Origin: Sapria himalayana
Lineage: Eukaryota; Streptophyta; Magnoliopsida; Malpighiales; Rafflesiaceae
DNA length: 64,000 bases
Assembly: GCA_029783825.1 (NCBI GenBank)
Contig: JAREIK010000385.1
Span: 930,001 to 994,000, forward strand
Direction of reading: 5' to 3'
Below, piece by piece: positions 52,301 to 60,508 of the stretch (position 1 is its first letter; the number at the start of each line of letters is the position of its first letter). The notes beneath the pieces are model-generated. The model saw only the letters and a program-made list of their open reading frames with translations. It was not told the DNA's origin and did no database searches. Made by a program: the position numbers and the translations under genes.

Positions 52301-55300
52301 TACATCCACCAACTTGTATGAATTTTTAATGTTAAAGAATCAATTACAATACGACTCTCAAATTTACCCATTATTTAGTCAAATGAGTCCAACTGAATGT
52401 CATTTTTTAAATGTTCTTGATAATCCAACATATTATCTATGCATTTAAATAATATATGCCTCACCTTATCAATATTAGAGAACTAATCTCCATATCATTA
52501 TTGAAGATTAAGATAATAAACTACTACATGTAAATTTTGATGAAGTTACGAAGTCCATCTTACATCAATTTTTATCCAAATTAAGCTAGATTTTCTATCC
52601 ACGCTCCCACAATAAAATGCAATCTTCGCCTTGGTAGAATCTATCAGTTCATAAATATAACTCATATCTGGTCATTCCTTTGAATCAATATCTCTCAAGA
52701 CATTAACTAATGGAATGGTAAATTTTTATGCAAAAAACAATATGAAGCCAAAAATTTGAATAAAACAATACCGTAGTTCGAGTTTTCACATCTTCTACCT
52801 TTATAGCTCATTTGCTTGAACATCATTTTTCTGAGGAGAACATTGCTAATAAGAACTTGTTTTTGCTTATAAAGACTTTGAGATTAAGAAATAAAATAGC
52901 AAACCATGTATTTATTGGACAAAGAAGTTTATGATTTTTTTATAAATATTCTCATCGAGCTAAGAACCCAAATATGATCATATATGAACTTTACTACTTG
53001 TCTAGCTCGAGCAAGTGTATTATCATTAATAATTACCTTTCTAATATCCTCCAACATCAAATCAATCAAAGTATAGCGCAAGGAGTCCACTATAATCTTT
53101 TCCTTTTTTTCATAAGACTCATTCTAACTTTACATAATTAGAGGTATTATCAATAATGACTTGCACAATAATCTCCATCTTAATTTCTTCAACCATGTCA
53201 TCAAAATATTTAAATATCAATTCTTTATTTTTTATTGCATTAGAAATATCAATTGATTTCATAAACTAAGTGTCAGCAGAACCATTCATCAAAAAAATTG
53301 ATAAGATACATATTTTTTCTATCTTTTCAACCATCTGATATAATTAAATATCCATATAATTTTCAAGTTTTTTTATGATTTTCCATAATAATACTTTGAT
53401 CATTGACCTCGTTATTAAGAATCTATATCTTCAATTCATACAAAAATGAAGGCTTAAACCCAACCTAAAATTTACAATAGTATCCGTCATAGAAATCCAA
53501 TAAAAATCATTCACAGTATTAAATATGAGACTTTTTAAATACATAAAACTACTAATTAGTCTACATATTTCCTTCCTTTCTTCTTGCTTCCACCTTGAAT
53601 TCAAAGTACTTATCCATGGGTCCCCTAGGTATATGAACCCACTCCCACACCCACTCCTTAATACACTTAATGTTTTGGACAAGACACTCTCATTCATTAA
53701 ATATTAATAAATTTTTATTTTTCGCATTAATTAGTAATATTAATTACAGTGTTAAGAAATATTAATCATAAAAAAAACTTGTAAAATTTCAACGAATTAA
53801 TTATGAATACTAATAATGTATATGAGTATTCATATATATTTTTTAGAATGATGATACTTTGTTCATAAATTACTTGAATTGTTTACTTTAATATATTTTT
53901 TTGGCATTGTCTGTCTCATAATTCATAATATTTTATCTTTTGAAAAAATTTATTCTATTTTCTAGAATCTTTGATATATTTGTTTCATAAGACTCATATT
54001 TGGAAGAGAAAGAATAATATTTTGAGTGATATAGTATATTTTTTTCAATTATTTTTCTACTCAAAAAGTGATACAAATATTTTTTATATATTTTAGTGTA
54101 AATATTTTTTTAGGATTCATAATTTGAAGGTTTGTTTTGTGATACTCAAAAAGTGATACATAGATTTTATAACTCATAATATCATACTAGGAAAAATGCT
54201 TCCTCAATGATCGAGCAGTGCCAGAAAATATCGATATTTCCGTCATCAAAAATATCGAGTAGTGCCGAAAAGGATGATCGACAATGTTATAGGTTTGGCT
54301 ATTTTACATTTTTTTTCTTTTTTAAAGGCTACATAAGCTCCTCCAAAGCATACACATCCCTCTCCAAGGCATGAAAGGCACAATCAAAGGGCAACTCGAA
54401 CATGCTTCACTGACAAAGGCTTATGCATGCCTATCATGTGGGTCATTTTTTCAGACGCCTCAAGGCATTTTCTCCATGCCTCGCCCTGAGGTGCGCCTAG
54501 ATAACGCCTTTAAAGCATTGTGTACATATATGCATATGTATGTCCATATATATGTATACTTATATACACATCCATATTCTTACCTATACATATAAGTATA
54601 CATATACAAATATGTATATGTATGTGTATAATATATATATATATATACACATATATGCATGCATATATATGTAATTATGCATGTGTATATATATATATAT
54701 ATGTGCATATAAATATATGCATGTATATACATACACACATAAATAAATTGTCCAAGCTCATTCCAAGAACGAGTTGCCCAAACTCATTCTAAGAATTAGC
54801 TATCCATGCTTATTCCAAGAATGAGCTGTCCAAATTTGTTCCAAAAATGAGTTGTCCAAGCTCGTTCCACGAACGAGCTGTCCAAACTAATTTCAAGAAT
54901 GAGTTGCGTCAGCTCTTTCCACAAATGAGCTATCCAAGCTCGTTCCAAGAACAAGATGTATCAGCATGTTCCAAGAATGAGCTGCATCAACATGTTCCAA
55001 GAACGAGTTGCAACAACTCATTCTATGAGGTGAGGCTCGCCTTTTTCTGCACCTTCAACACCTTTCGTTGCCCCAGGCAAGGCACATTTTCTGGTGCTTC
55101 GTGGCATCTGCACTTTTTGTACATCTTTAATAACTATAATGACTATATATAGTTATTTCTGAATATTTTTTATAAATATGCATGTGTGTTGTCTTGAAAA
55201 ATCTCATCATGAATGCAGCATTCAAATAAAACAACCTCTAGTACAAAATTGTATTGCTCCAACTTATCCATCATAGGTATAGAATCAACGCCAAATATAT

Positions 55301-58300
55301 GCCCTGCATGATCCTGCAACACATCCACAGAAAAATCCATTAATATGACATTTCAAATGAAAAAGAAAAAAAATAAAAAATAAATAAATCCTTTATAGAA
55401 ATATTCCTTGAAAATTAGAATAATTCTTTTTTTCAAGGAATCATAATTATGATCGATTACATAAATACTAACATATCAAATCTCATAAGAACTCCAAAAT
55501 TAAAGTATTTATACAAAAATAATATTATTATAATTGATCACATATGAAATCTTCATGTTGCATGCATATACTGGATGATATGTTTTAGTTAGAGGTGTCC
55601 ATAGGGTTGGTCCGGCACAGCCCATCCCCCATTTTAGGCCGCCCAACCAGGCTACCGTGCCGAGCCTAGCCAGGCATGGTTACTGTTCCTTGTCTGGCCC
55701 GGCATGGTTACTATTACGTACCGGCCCGGCACGGACCCACGACTGGAAACCACTGGGTCCGGCCCGGTTCGGGACGGACAAAACCCTACTTTTTTTAAAA
55801 AAAAATTAAGGTTTCGACGGCGCACCGTCGTGCTGCTGCACGTCTTCGCCCTTTTGGGGCTCACCAGGCATCGCCTATCGGGTATCAGCTCGTATTGACC
55901 ACGTTCAATACATGGTCACGTGCTATGCTGTCGTGTCAGCACGGCACGACGGACCAGGGCACGACACTGTAATATGATGTGTCCGTGCCGGGCCGGGCTA
56001 GCCCGGCCCGTTTGACACCTCTAATTTTAGTGGAATGCCAGGTATCGTTGTCCAATCACCAATGATAATAGATTTTGAGTTCAAAACTCATTAAATGCAG
56101 TTTCTATGATACTCAAAGGCAAGGTTGTCAAGATGTGGAAGTAAAAAATAAATTAGCTAAATCAAGCCCAGCACAAAAAAGCCATGTCATGCATGCTTTG
56201 TGCCTAGGTCAGCACGTGGCAATGCTTATGCCATGTCAAGCCTGGACAAACAAGCTACATGCAGAAGCACAATACTACCTGATGACTTGAGGCACAAACA
56301 ACATAAATAGGCATGGCACATGACTTCATGTGCTTGTTCATGCAGGAAATTAAAAAATAGGCACGTGACATTCATATGCATATTTTTTAATATATATTAC
56401 TAATAGGAGCACATGAAGTAGACATTCACCATTTTAAAAAAATGCTATTAACTTTGTAACAACCTCCGACATATCCAACAACAATAATGATGCACGTCAT
56501 TGTCGTTGGCTGATTACTGTTATAATATAATGTTACAAATTCATGTCTGAAGTTTTAGAAAGTAAATGATTTTTTTTATTATTAATACTTTATTCCTAGA
56601 TAATTCTAGAATTAAATATATCTCACACTTTCTCAAAACTCTCTAAAATTTTAAAAATTTTAAAAATTTTAAAATATTGATTATTATAAAAATAATATAA
56701 ATATTGATTTAGATAATAAAAATTAGACCAGAAGATCCAACAGTGGGTTCGGTTATCTCCTTGCTAAAGGTCAGCCTTGGCCCTCGCATATAAAAAACAT
56801 AAAAATAAAAAAATATTTTTAGGATAGACTCACTATACAATTATTTTAAAAAAATCTATAAAAGTTACAAAAAATTATGCATGGTTATTATATATTATAA
56901 AAAATATATATTTGTAATGACTAGTTATTAGAACAACTTAAGAGTCATAATAAATAATGCACAAATTATATGATATATTGAATCAGAGACAAATCCAACT
57001 AAATAAAAACTTCTTTAAATTTTGATTTACTTTAGGTTAAGTAACCTGCTTTGTTTATCTCTATTAGTTTATTAAAAAAAATATAATTAGATTCATTTCT
57101 AACATGAGTCTTCCACTTAAATTTGTAAAAAATCCTAAATTATTTCATTGTATACAAAAATACTTTCAACATATCTATCATTATATCACTAAGATGACCT
57201 GTAGAAATGACGTAATAAAAAATTATAAAAAAAATTAATGATTAACAAACATAAAAAAAAAATAGGGTAATATTGATGATATCCAATATTTAGAGTAGTC
57301 ATGATTATAAAATATTTGTATGCATCATCATTCACTTTATTGATTATAAGAGGATATTAAATAAAAAAATATTAATATTTTGTGAGATTACCTATCCTCA
57401 TAATAATTATGTCATATATAAGATTTTGTTAATTAAAAAATACGAGATACAAATTAAAATATTTAACATAATATTTAATAATGTTTTAAATAATAATATG
57501 ATAATAAAAATTTTTACAAAAACAATTATCAGATAATCTCCTAACATAGATTTTTCACATTAAGTATATGTGTTACATAATAAACCTATTAGTAAAAATC
57601 AGCTTAAAATTATTTTCTCATTAAAACAAATATGTAGCATATTAAAATAAATTATGATATCTAATAAACTATAAATTTTTTATATTATGCAAATCAATGG
57701 GTCTACAAAAAATTTCAATTAGATATCAAATACCATTATATTTCAACATACATAGTATTTGATTCATATGTTGGCTACCAACATATAATATTTGACTATA
57801 TTAATGATAAAACTAGTAAAATAATAATTAACAAATGAGATTAAGATAGAATTTTTCTTTTTAAAATTAATAAAATCTTCTATAATACAAAACACATGTA
57901 TTCATTTGTATATGCTACCACATGATACATTGCACTTGGGTGTATATATAACATGAGAAATATCTTTCATAAATATAGCGGATATCCATATTTTGGTATT
58001 ATAGATATTAAAATAGAAAAGAAATTTTAAAATATTAATTTTTTATTTTATCTCTTTATTACTTAGCTATCTATATGGATCCTAGATTTAAGGTTAAATA
58101 GATGAAAAACACTATCAAATTTATATCTACTTGTATTAATGAACCACAAGAACCAGATGATGTTATTCACCAGACGATGTTATTTATGAATAATAAGCTA
58201 ACTTCTTTAAATATTATATAAATAATGTTGAAAATTTTAGCAAGCCTTTAAGTACGAAAATCAATATTATATATAGAAATAATAAATTTTAATTTAGTTA

Positions 58301-58885
58301 GTTAGGGACAAACAATAAAAATTTATAATAAAATAAAAGTAAAGTATTGAGATACTTATACATAAATTACTACTCAACTTAACTCATAATAATATAAAAA
58401 ATTTTGATATATTAAATTAATAAAAATTATAAGAATTTATCTTTTTAGTGTTATCTAAAATGACACAAAATCTACTAATCCCTCCAGTATCTAACATAAT
58501 ATTGGAATCTATTTTTTTATAATTATGAATATACTTTTAGATTGGATGAGCCATACAACCAAATATTATTGAAATTATATTATATTTAAAAAATTTGGAT
58601 GATGCATGAATAAATCTTAAAAATAAATTCAAAAAACTACAAATAAAAGATGATATACATGATGACAATAATACTAAGACTTAGAATTATAATGATCAGA
58701 ACCAGGCAAAGTAACATTATATTACTGGATATGCATTAACGTGCATTTTATTTTCTATCTTTTTTAAAAATATTTTAAGCATTTGGATTTATATTTTCAA
58801 ACTAAAATATATTATTTTACATTGATATTCATACATATTATTTTATGGGTTCAATTTTAAAAATAATTTGACTCTTTCTATATTT

Positions 58886-58921
<36 letters not shown>

Positions 58922-60508
58922 GAAGCACAAGTGCCCAACTCATCTATCCATATAAGGTTGATAGGCTAGGAGCCCTACACCTAGCCTAAGCCCTAACACA
59001 AGCAAACCACCAACAAGCAAGCTAGGCTAGCACAGTAACACTAGCCCATAGCTTATGTGGTTTTTGCCTGTAGCGACTAACCTAGGCTAACATGAGTTAT
59101 CCACAAACAAGCCAGGCACAAAATCATTAATGGTCCGGTCATGTAAGGTGTAACGTGGGTCGAACTCGACCTATCGGGTCATGTCAGCCTGGCATGGCCA
59201 ATTTGATACCTCTATTAAGATATTAATATCTCTCAAATCTTATACTAAGCTAAAGCTTTGTGCACTGGATATAACCTTCAAAAAAAAAACATAATTGAAT
59301 ATGCAACAGAGCTTGTACATATTTGAATACTATTTAAGAATCTATTAGTGAGAAAAAAGCATGAAAGGGGCAAGTCAGGCATACCACACCAAGGAAATGT
59401 GCAATGAGAACGTCCCAATCATCTTTTAATAGAGATGGAAATAAGTTGTCTATGCATCCATTATCTACCTGAAATATTCCTTTTTGTCAACAAACCCCAC
59501 AAAACTTATATGGAGAATTTGATAATAACATACAGTGTGGAGATCTTTAACATTAAAAGATGGGTACGGATAAGATTTATTAAAATGATGAGGAAATAAT
59601 TGAACCCATGTATCATCACCCATCATCACCACCCGTTTTCCATTGGCAGCTAACTGAAAATCAGAACTGTAATTGAGCAAGCAACAAACCTAAATCTTTA
59701 CAGTCAAAAACTCAATCTACAATTGAAATGAATTATAGATTGGAATTAGAACAGTATAATGAAGATGATTAACAGAAGAAAATGAAAAACCTGATGAATT
59801 AAATTATCCTCAACGATAGCTGGGGAGCCAAAGCTATTTCCAACATCAATAAAAGTTGGCAGTCCACCAGTGGTCAAGCCCTAAGTAGGAGCAAAAACAG
59901 GAACAAGTTACAGCGACAAAGCTATATATTGGGTTTGAGCATTCGAAGTGGTGCAGCCAGAGATTGGTTCGAACCAGAACTGGACCATGGACCAAACTGA
60001 GCCAAGCCAAGACAAAACCTTGAGTCAGAGAATCAAACTTGAGAAACAGACCATGACCCAGCTACATATAGGCGGTCCTAGTTCTTACTTTAGAGAACCA
60101 GGACCAGACATGAACAAGAACAGGTCTGGCGGCCCAATTCCAGCCCAATTCCGGTCCAAAACCATGAGTTCCAATCAAGTTCCAGGAAGGGTTTGGGTCT
60201 ACTTAAAAGGTAGACTTATTATACCTTCAGCCTTTGAAGACTGGTTGTGGGGGGGTCTGCAATAGCTTTGAAGATCCTAGAAGATGAACAGCTAGTGAGA
60301 GCCAACTGCTGCAATATGGATAACTTGTCCATCCATGGCTTTCTATCTATTCCATTGAAACTCAATATCCATTATATTACCATGAATATTCATGGATACG
60401 CAGAACTAAGTACCATTGATCAACTAAAAATGAAATCTTTCTAGAAAACAATAATATAGAAAATATGACTAACCTGGAAAACAGGCACTAGGAGCGACAA
60501 AATCAAAC
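29585..60508 (-). CDS. PIGO: GPI ethanolamine phosphate transferase 3 (PIG-O), exons 2-20
   Basis: An ER membrane enzyme of the alkaline-phosphatase superfamily that transfers phosphoethanolamine from phosphatidylethanolamine to the third mannose of the GPI anchor precursor. Nineteen minus-strand exons join in frame with consensus splice sites and no stops (about 871 residues plus stop; coding length 2617 nt). Motifs in order: FDFVAPS (exon 2), RKPWMDKL and [12 protein letters not shown] with the presumed Thr nucleophile (exon 3), [10 protein letters not shown] (exon 4), [11 protein letters not shown] (exon 5), [22 protein letters not shown] with metal-binding Asp/His (exons 6-7), [16 protein letters not shown] (exon 8), [14 protein letters not shown] (exon 12), then hydrophobic transmembrane segments from exon 13 to the stop. 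Exon 1 (signal anchor, catalytic LDALR-type motif) is not found on this strand. Introns 6, 7 and 9 are about 4.1, 7.6 and 13.0 kb. Either a working gene with exon 1 beyond 64000, or a gene split by inversion. Confidence 0.92.
29811..29894 (-). CDS. PIGO: PIG-O exon 19
   Basis: 28 codons: [20 protein letters not shown] then AIQRRHLM. A transmembrane helix followed by the conserved QRRHLM. Acceptor TGTTTCAG, donor GTAACTC. The dead copy has lost this exon. Confidence 0.93.
29935..30729. mobile_element. MITE in PIG-O intron 18
   Basis: Ends are near-perfect inverted repeats (GGGTCTGTTTGATAA left; complement of right end GGTTTGTTTGATTAA). The interior is AT-rich without coding potential. The duplicate arm lacks it: there the 175-bp unit is uninterrupted, giving an empty site. 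Target duplication is unclear (short, A/T-rich). Confidence 0.7.
31078..31216 (-). CDS. PIGO: PIG-O exon 18
   Basis: [20 protein letters not shown] then [19 protein letters not shown] and LFSQLSQ. Acceptor GTGCTAG, donor GTATGATA. A degraded copy is at 18468-18605 on the plus strand. Confidence 0.93.
31289..31332. repeat. (CA)n/(GC)n microsatellite at the exon 17 donor
   Basis: Plus strand: ACGCACGCGCGCGCACACAC continuing as CA repeats. On the gene strand this is GT-rich sequence starting inside the 5' splice site of intron 17 (116 bp long). Confidence 0.85.
31333..31374 (-). CDS. PIGO: PIG-O exon 17 (42-nt microexon)
   Basis: [14 protein letters not shown], phase 2 on both sides. The donor G|GTTTG is followed at once by a (GT)n / (GC)n microsatellite. 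The next exon restores F of the GFDDF motif. Confidence 0.9.
31458..31599 (-). CDS. PIGO: PIG-O exon 16 with poly-Glu tract
   Basis: [17 protein letters not shown], then [20 protein letters not shown] and [10 protein letters not shown]. Acceptor GTAGCAG, donor GTAAGATA. A run of GAA codons (about 31547-31570) makes a six-Glu tract absent from the dead copy at 18196-18326. Confidence 0.93.
31547..31572. repeat. GAA/TTC microsatellite in coding exon 16
   Basis: About seven GAA codons on the coding (minus) strand, producing the six-Glu tract. The plus-strand relic has no such run. Confidence 0.85.
31920..32460 (-). mobile_element. hAT DUF659-type fragment in PIG-O intron 15
   Basis: The minus strand near 32045-32090 reads [11 protein letters not shown], the same DUF659 motif as at 53.1 kb, and adjoining sequence is shared with 52870-53280. 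Frames are broken. Confidence 0.62.
32525..33077 (-). CDS. PIGO: PIG-O exon 15
   Basis: The largest exon (553 nt): [39 protein letters not shown] and several membrane helices, ending [11 protein letters not shown] with phase 1. Acceptor TTTGCAG, donor [19 protein letters not shown] is a family signature. Confidence 0.93.
33257..33348 (-). CDS. PIGO: PIG-O exon 14
   Basis: With the carried-over base it reads [20 protein letters not shown] then [11 protein letters not shown]. The choice of acceptor GCCAAG is fixed by reading frame (phase 1 in, phase 0 out). EEGKV..FLLAT is typical of the family. No long open frame marks it. Confidence 0.85.
33423..33846 (-). CDS. PIGO: PIG-O exon 13
   Basis: 141 codons plus one base: [18 protein letters not shown], then [17 protein letters not shown], then the first membrane segments ([35 protein letters not shown]) ending NSFI. 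Acceptor GTGATAG, donor GTAAGTT. Confidence 0.93.
33944..34091 (-). CDS. PIGO: PIG-O exon 12
   Basis: Encodes [33 protein letters not shown] and NALCINCWQ. Acceptor GGTTCAG, donor GTACTCG. Conserved luminal region before the membrane segments. Confidence 0.93.
34224..34279 (-). CDS. PIGO: PIG-O exon 11
   Basis: [18 protein letters not shown], ending phase 2; the next exon completes the serine of [16 protein letters not shown]. Donor GTGCCC is weak after position +2. Confidence 0.88.
34362..34397 (-). CDS. PIGO: PIG-O exon 10 (12-codon microexon)
   Basis: [12 protein letters not shown] between acceptor ATTTCAG and donor GTGAGAG. It continues in frame into [12 protein letters not shown] of exon 11. 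It lies after a 13-kb intron, so gene predictors could miss it. Confidence 0.85.
34432..34455. repeat. (CGTG)n microsatellite before exon 10
   Basis: Six units of CGTG/GTGC, 35 bp upstream of the exon 10 acceptor on the gene strand. Confidence 0.9.
34888..35211. mobile_element. hAT MITE, 324 bp, in PIG-O intron 9
   Basis: Ends TAGAGGTGTCAA / TTAACACCACTA; flanks AGTATAAT / TGTATAAT (7 of 8). Same GC-rich ends and a central pair of AAACCCTAA-like motifs. Confidence 0.88.
35212..37329. other. PIG-O intron 9, no feature beyond AT-rich DNA
   Basis: Contains two similar short segments on 'GATAGTCCAATAT' type sequence (35700-35750) but nothing that can be named. Confidence 0.5.
37330..37565. other. 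GC-richer repeat block with partial inverted repeat
   Basis: CTTGTTTAC (37413) and GTAAACAAG (37494) are inverted; ACGCAGGCAC recurs directly. AAGGCGAGGCTC-type motifs also occur at 54390-54510 and 55024-55100. No gene seen. Confidence 0.45.
37571..39316 (-). mobile_element. hAT fragment A (minus-strand transposase C-terminus)
   Basis: Left end TAGAGATGTTAAATGG with GC-rich subterminal DNA to about 37810. At 38280-38530 the minus strand keeps hAT dimerisation-domain traces (VASE... and later DIIEALTC). It stops where fragment B begins, so it is truncated at the right. Stops interrupt all frames. Confidence 0.65.
39317..40560 (-). mobile_element. hAT fragment B, head-to-tail with fragment A
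   Basis: Left end TAGGTGTCAAAAGGGC, GC-rich block to 39540, then 39980-40560 collinear with 38270-38830 (shared AGTACTGAGA, ATGAACCCTT and other phrases). Same orientation as A. The right end is not found. Confidence 0.65.
41040..41398. mobile_element. Old hAT MITE, 359 bp, inside a Copia relic
   Basis: Ends TAAAGGAGTCAA / TTAGACACATCTA; flanks AAATAACT / AAATAGTC only partly match. GC-rich interior of the same family. Confidence 0.72.
41399..43107 (-). mobile_element. Ty1/Copia relic, minus strand (PBS and integrase)
   Basis: A primer-binding site complementary to initiator tRNA-Met (TGGTATTAGAGCGG on the minus strand) is at 43094-43107. Further along, minus strand at about 41560-41600 reads [13 protein letters not shown], the Copia integrase core end (GTPQQNGVAERK). 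Stops are frequent. The LTR lies right of 43107 but its ends cannot be placed. Confidence 0.68.
43530..44040. other. Short palindromes followed by GC-rich hAT-like block
   Basis: GTACTTG/CAAGTAC motifs repeat at 43527-43632, with a perfect 8-bp-arm palindrome at 43597-43615. From 43635 to 44040 is GC-rich CATGGC/GGGTCTGG sequence like the hAT subterminal blocks. No clean termini. Confidence 0.5.
44400..47010 (+). mobile_element. Ty1/Copia relic, plus strand, in PIG-O intron 9
   Basis: At 46871-46921 the plus strand reads [17 protein letters not shown], the Copia RNase H C-terminal motif (ADIFTK). Upstream 46570-46690 reads like the RNase H region ([20 protein letters not shown]). Many stops; borders unknown. 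Confidence 0.6.
47387..47476 (-). CDS. PIGO: PIG-O exon 9
   Basis: 30 codons: [20 protein letters not shown] then [10 protein letters not shown]; acceptor AATGCAG, donor [15 protein letters not shown] is the family sequence after the GDHGGG motif. It is followed by the largest intron (47386-34398). Confidence 0.9.
47546..47671 (-). CDS. PIGO: PIG-O exon 8 with GDHG motif
   Basis: 42 codons from [10 protein letters not shown] through [20 protein letters not shown] to HGGGSAEE; acceptor TTGATTCAG, donor GTATGCT. MGDHG completes the metal site. It follows a roughly 7.6-kb intron; the next intron is only 69 bp. Confidence 0.94.
48329..48838. mobile_element. hAT MITE, 510 bp, in PIG-O intron 7, perfect TSD
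   Basis: TIR TAGAGGTGTCAA / TTGACACCTCTA; identical flanks CCACCAAT (48321-48328, 48839-48846). It contains three AATTAGG...CCTAATT hairpin segments (48560-48655). Confidence 0.94.
49486..49828. mobile_element. hAT MITE, 343 bp, in PIG-O intron 7, perfect TSD
   Basis: TIR TAGAGGTGTCAA / TTGACACCTCTA; identical flanks CACACAGC (49478-49485, 49829-49836). A short GACTC-rich inverted repeat lies at 49677-49712. The overlapping open frames are products of the GC-rich sequence, not genes. Confidence 0.94.
50957..51175. repeat. (GT)n then TATA/ACATAT compound microsatellite
   Basis: About 14 GT units at 50957-50985, then 190 bp of TATAC/TATG repeats; same composition as 54520-54745. Confidence 0.88.
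51560..53330 (-). mobile_element. hAT DUF659-type transposase relic in PIG-O intron 7
   Basis: The minus strand near 53130-53165 reads [12 protein letters not shown], the DUF659 hAT motif (TDNASNY-like). Sequence 52870-53280 matches 31920-32250. No intact frame. Confidence 0.6.
54520..54745. repeat. Compound TATA/ACATAT microsatellite
   Basis: Alternating purine-pyrimidine TATACA/TATG repeats throughout. The apparent open frame rich in Ile and Tyr is a by-product. Confidence 0.85.
54748..55033. repeat. 26-bp tandem hairpin array, 11 units
   Basis: Units of the form TTGTCCAAGCTCGTTCCAAG+AACGAG, 26 bp each, eleven in a row. Each contains inverted arms CTCGTTC and GAACGAG around CAA. Open frames across it are not genes. 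It lies in PIG-O intron 7, between a TATACA-rich microsatellite (54520-54740) and GC-richer AAGGC-type repeat DNA. Confidence 0.9.
55236..55313 (-). CDS. PIGO: PIG-O exon 7 with metal-binding DHAGH
   Basis: 26 codons: [20 protein letters not shown] then YNFVLE; acceptor GTTGCAG, donor GTTGTTT. DHAGH supplies metal ligands of the alkaline-phosphatase fold. The donor lacks the usual A/G at position +3 (GTT), slightly weak. Confidence 0.9.
55590..56023. mobile_element. hAT MITE, 434 bp, in PIG-O intron 6
   Basis: Ends TAGAGGTGTCCA / TTGACACCTCTA; flanks GTTTTAGT / ATTTTAGT (7 of 8). GC-rich interior of the same family. Confidence 0.9.
57250..59214 (+). mobile_element. hAT relic in PIG-O intron 6, plus strand
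   Basis: At about 58040-58110 the plus strand reads YFIFYLFIT-like sequence then YMDPRFKVK with small disruptions, the hAT C-terminal DPRFK motif. A GC-rich block follows (58920-59200) and the typical end TTGATACCTCTA at 59214. The left end is not certain (possibly near 56120). Confidence 0.6.
58889..58917. repeat. (TA)n microsatellite
   Basis: About 14 TA units between hAT transposase remnants and the GC-rich hAT end. Confidence 0.9.
59385..59468 (-). CDS. PIGO: PIG-O exon 6
   Basis: 28 codons: [19 protein letters not shown] then VLIAHFLGV; acceptor ATATTTCAG, donor GTATGCC. Short introns flank it upstream (65 bp); downstream lies a roughly 4.1-kb intron. Confidence 0.93.
59534..59653 (-). 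CDS. PIGO: PIG-O exon 5
   Basis: 40 codons from [16 protein letters not shown] to [14 protein letters not shown]; acceptor ATTTTCAG, donor GTATGTTA. GDDTW and [21 protein letters not shown] are strongly conserved in PIG-O proteins. Confidence 0.94.
59791..59880 (-). CDS. PIGO: PIG-O exon 4
   Basis: 30 codons: [17 protein letters not shown], then [13 protein letters not shown]. Acceptor CTACTTAG, donor GTTTTTC. Phase 0 on both sides. Confidence 0.93.
60225..60346 (-). CDS. PIGO: PIG-O exon 3 with catalytic Thr motif
   Basis: Begins after ...GGAATAG and encodes [16 protein letters not shown] then [18 protein letters not shown]; ends phase 0 before GTATAAT. DPPTT carries the threonine expected to be the phosphoethanolamine acceptor nucleophile. 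The segment [10 protein letters not shown] departs from the family's usual NRSSARIF-like sequence. Confidence 0.9.
60474..60508 (-). CDS. PIGO: PIG-O exon 2
   Basis: Acceptor ...TTTTTTAG, then G completing an upstream codon, then [11 protein letters not shown], ending phase 1 before GTTAGT. FDFVAPS follows the catalytic LDALR in the family, so the missing exon 1 must end in phase 2. Found from the sequence; too short to be an open frame on its own. Confidence 0.85.

Noticed and set aside
54748..55033. CRISPR-like regular array
   Set aside because: Units are contiguous 26-bp tandem repeats without spacers in a plant intron.
54520..55152. Frames of 90 and 101 codons
   Set aside because: Translations of a TATACA microsatellite and of the 26-bp tandem array.
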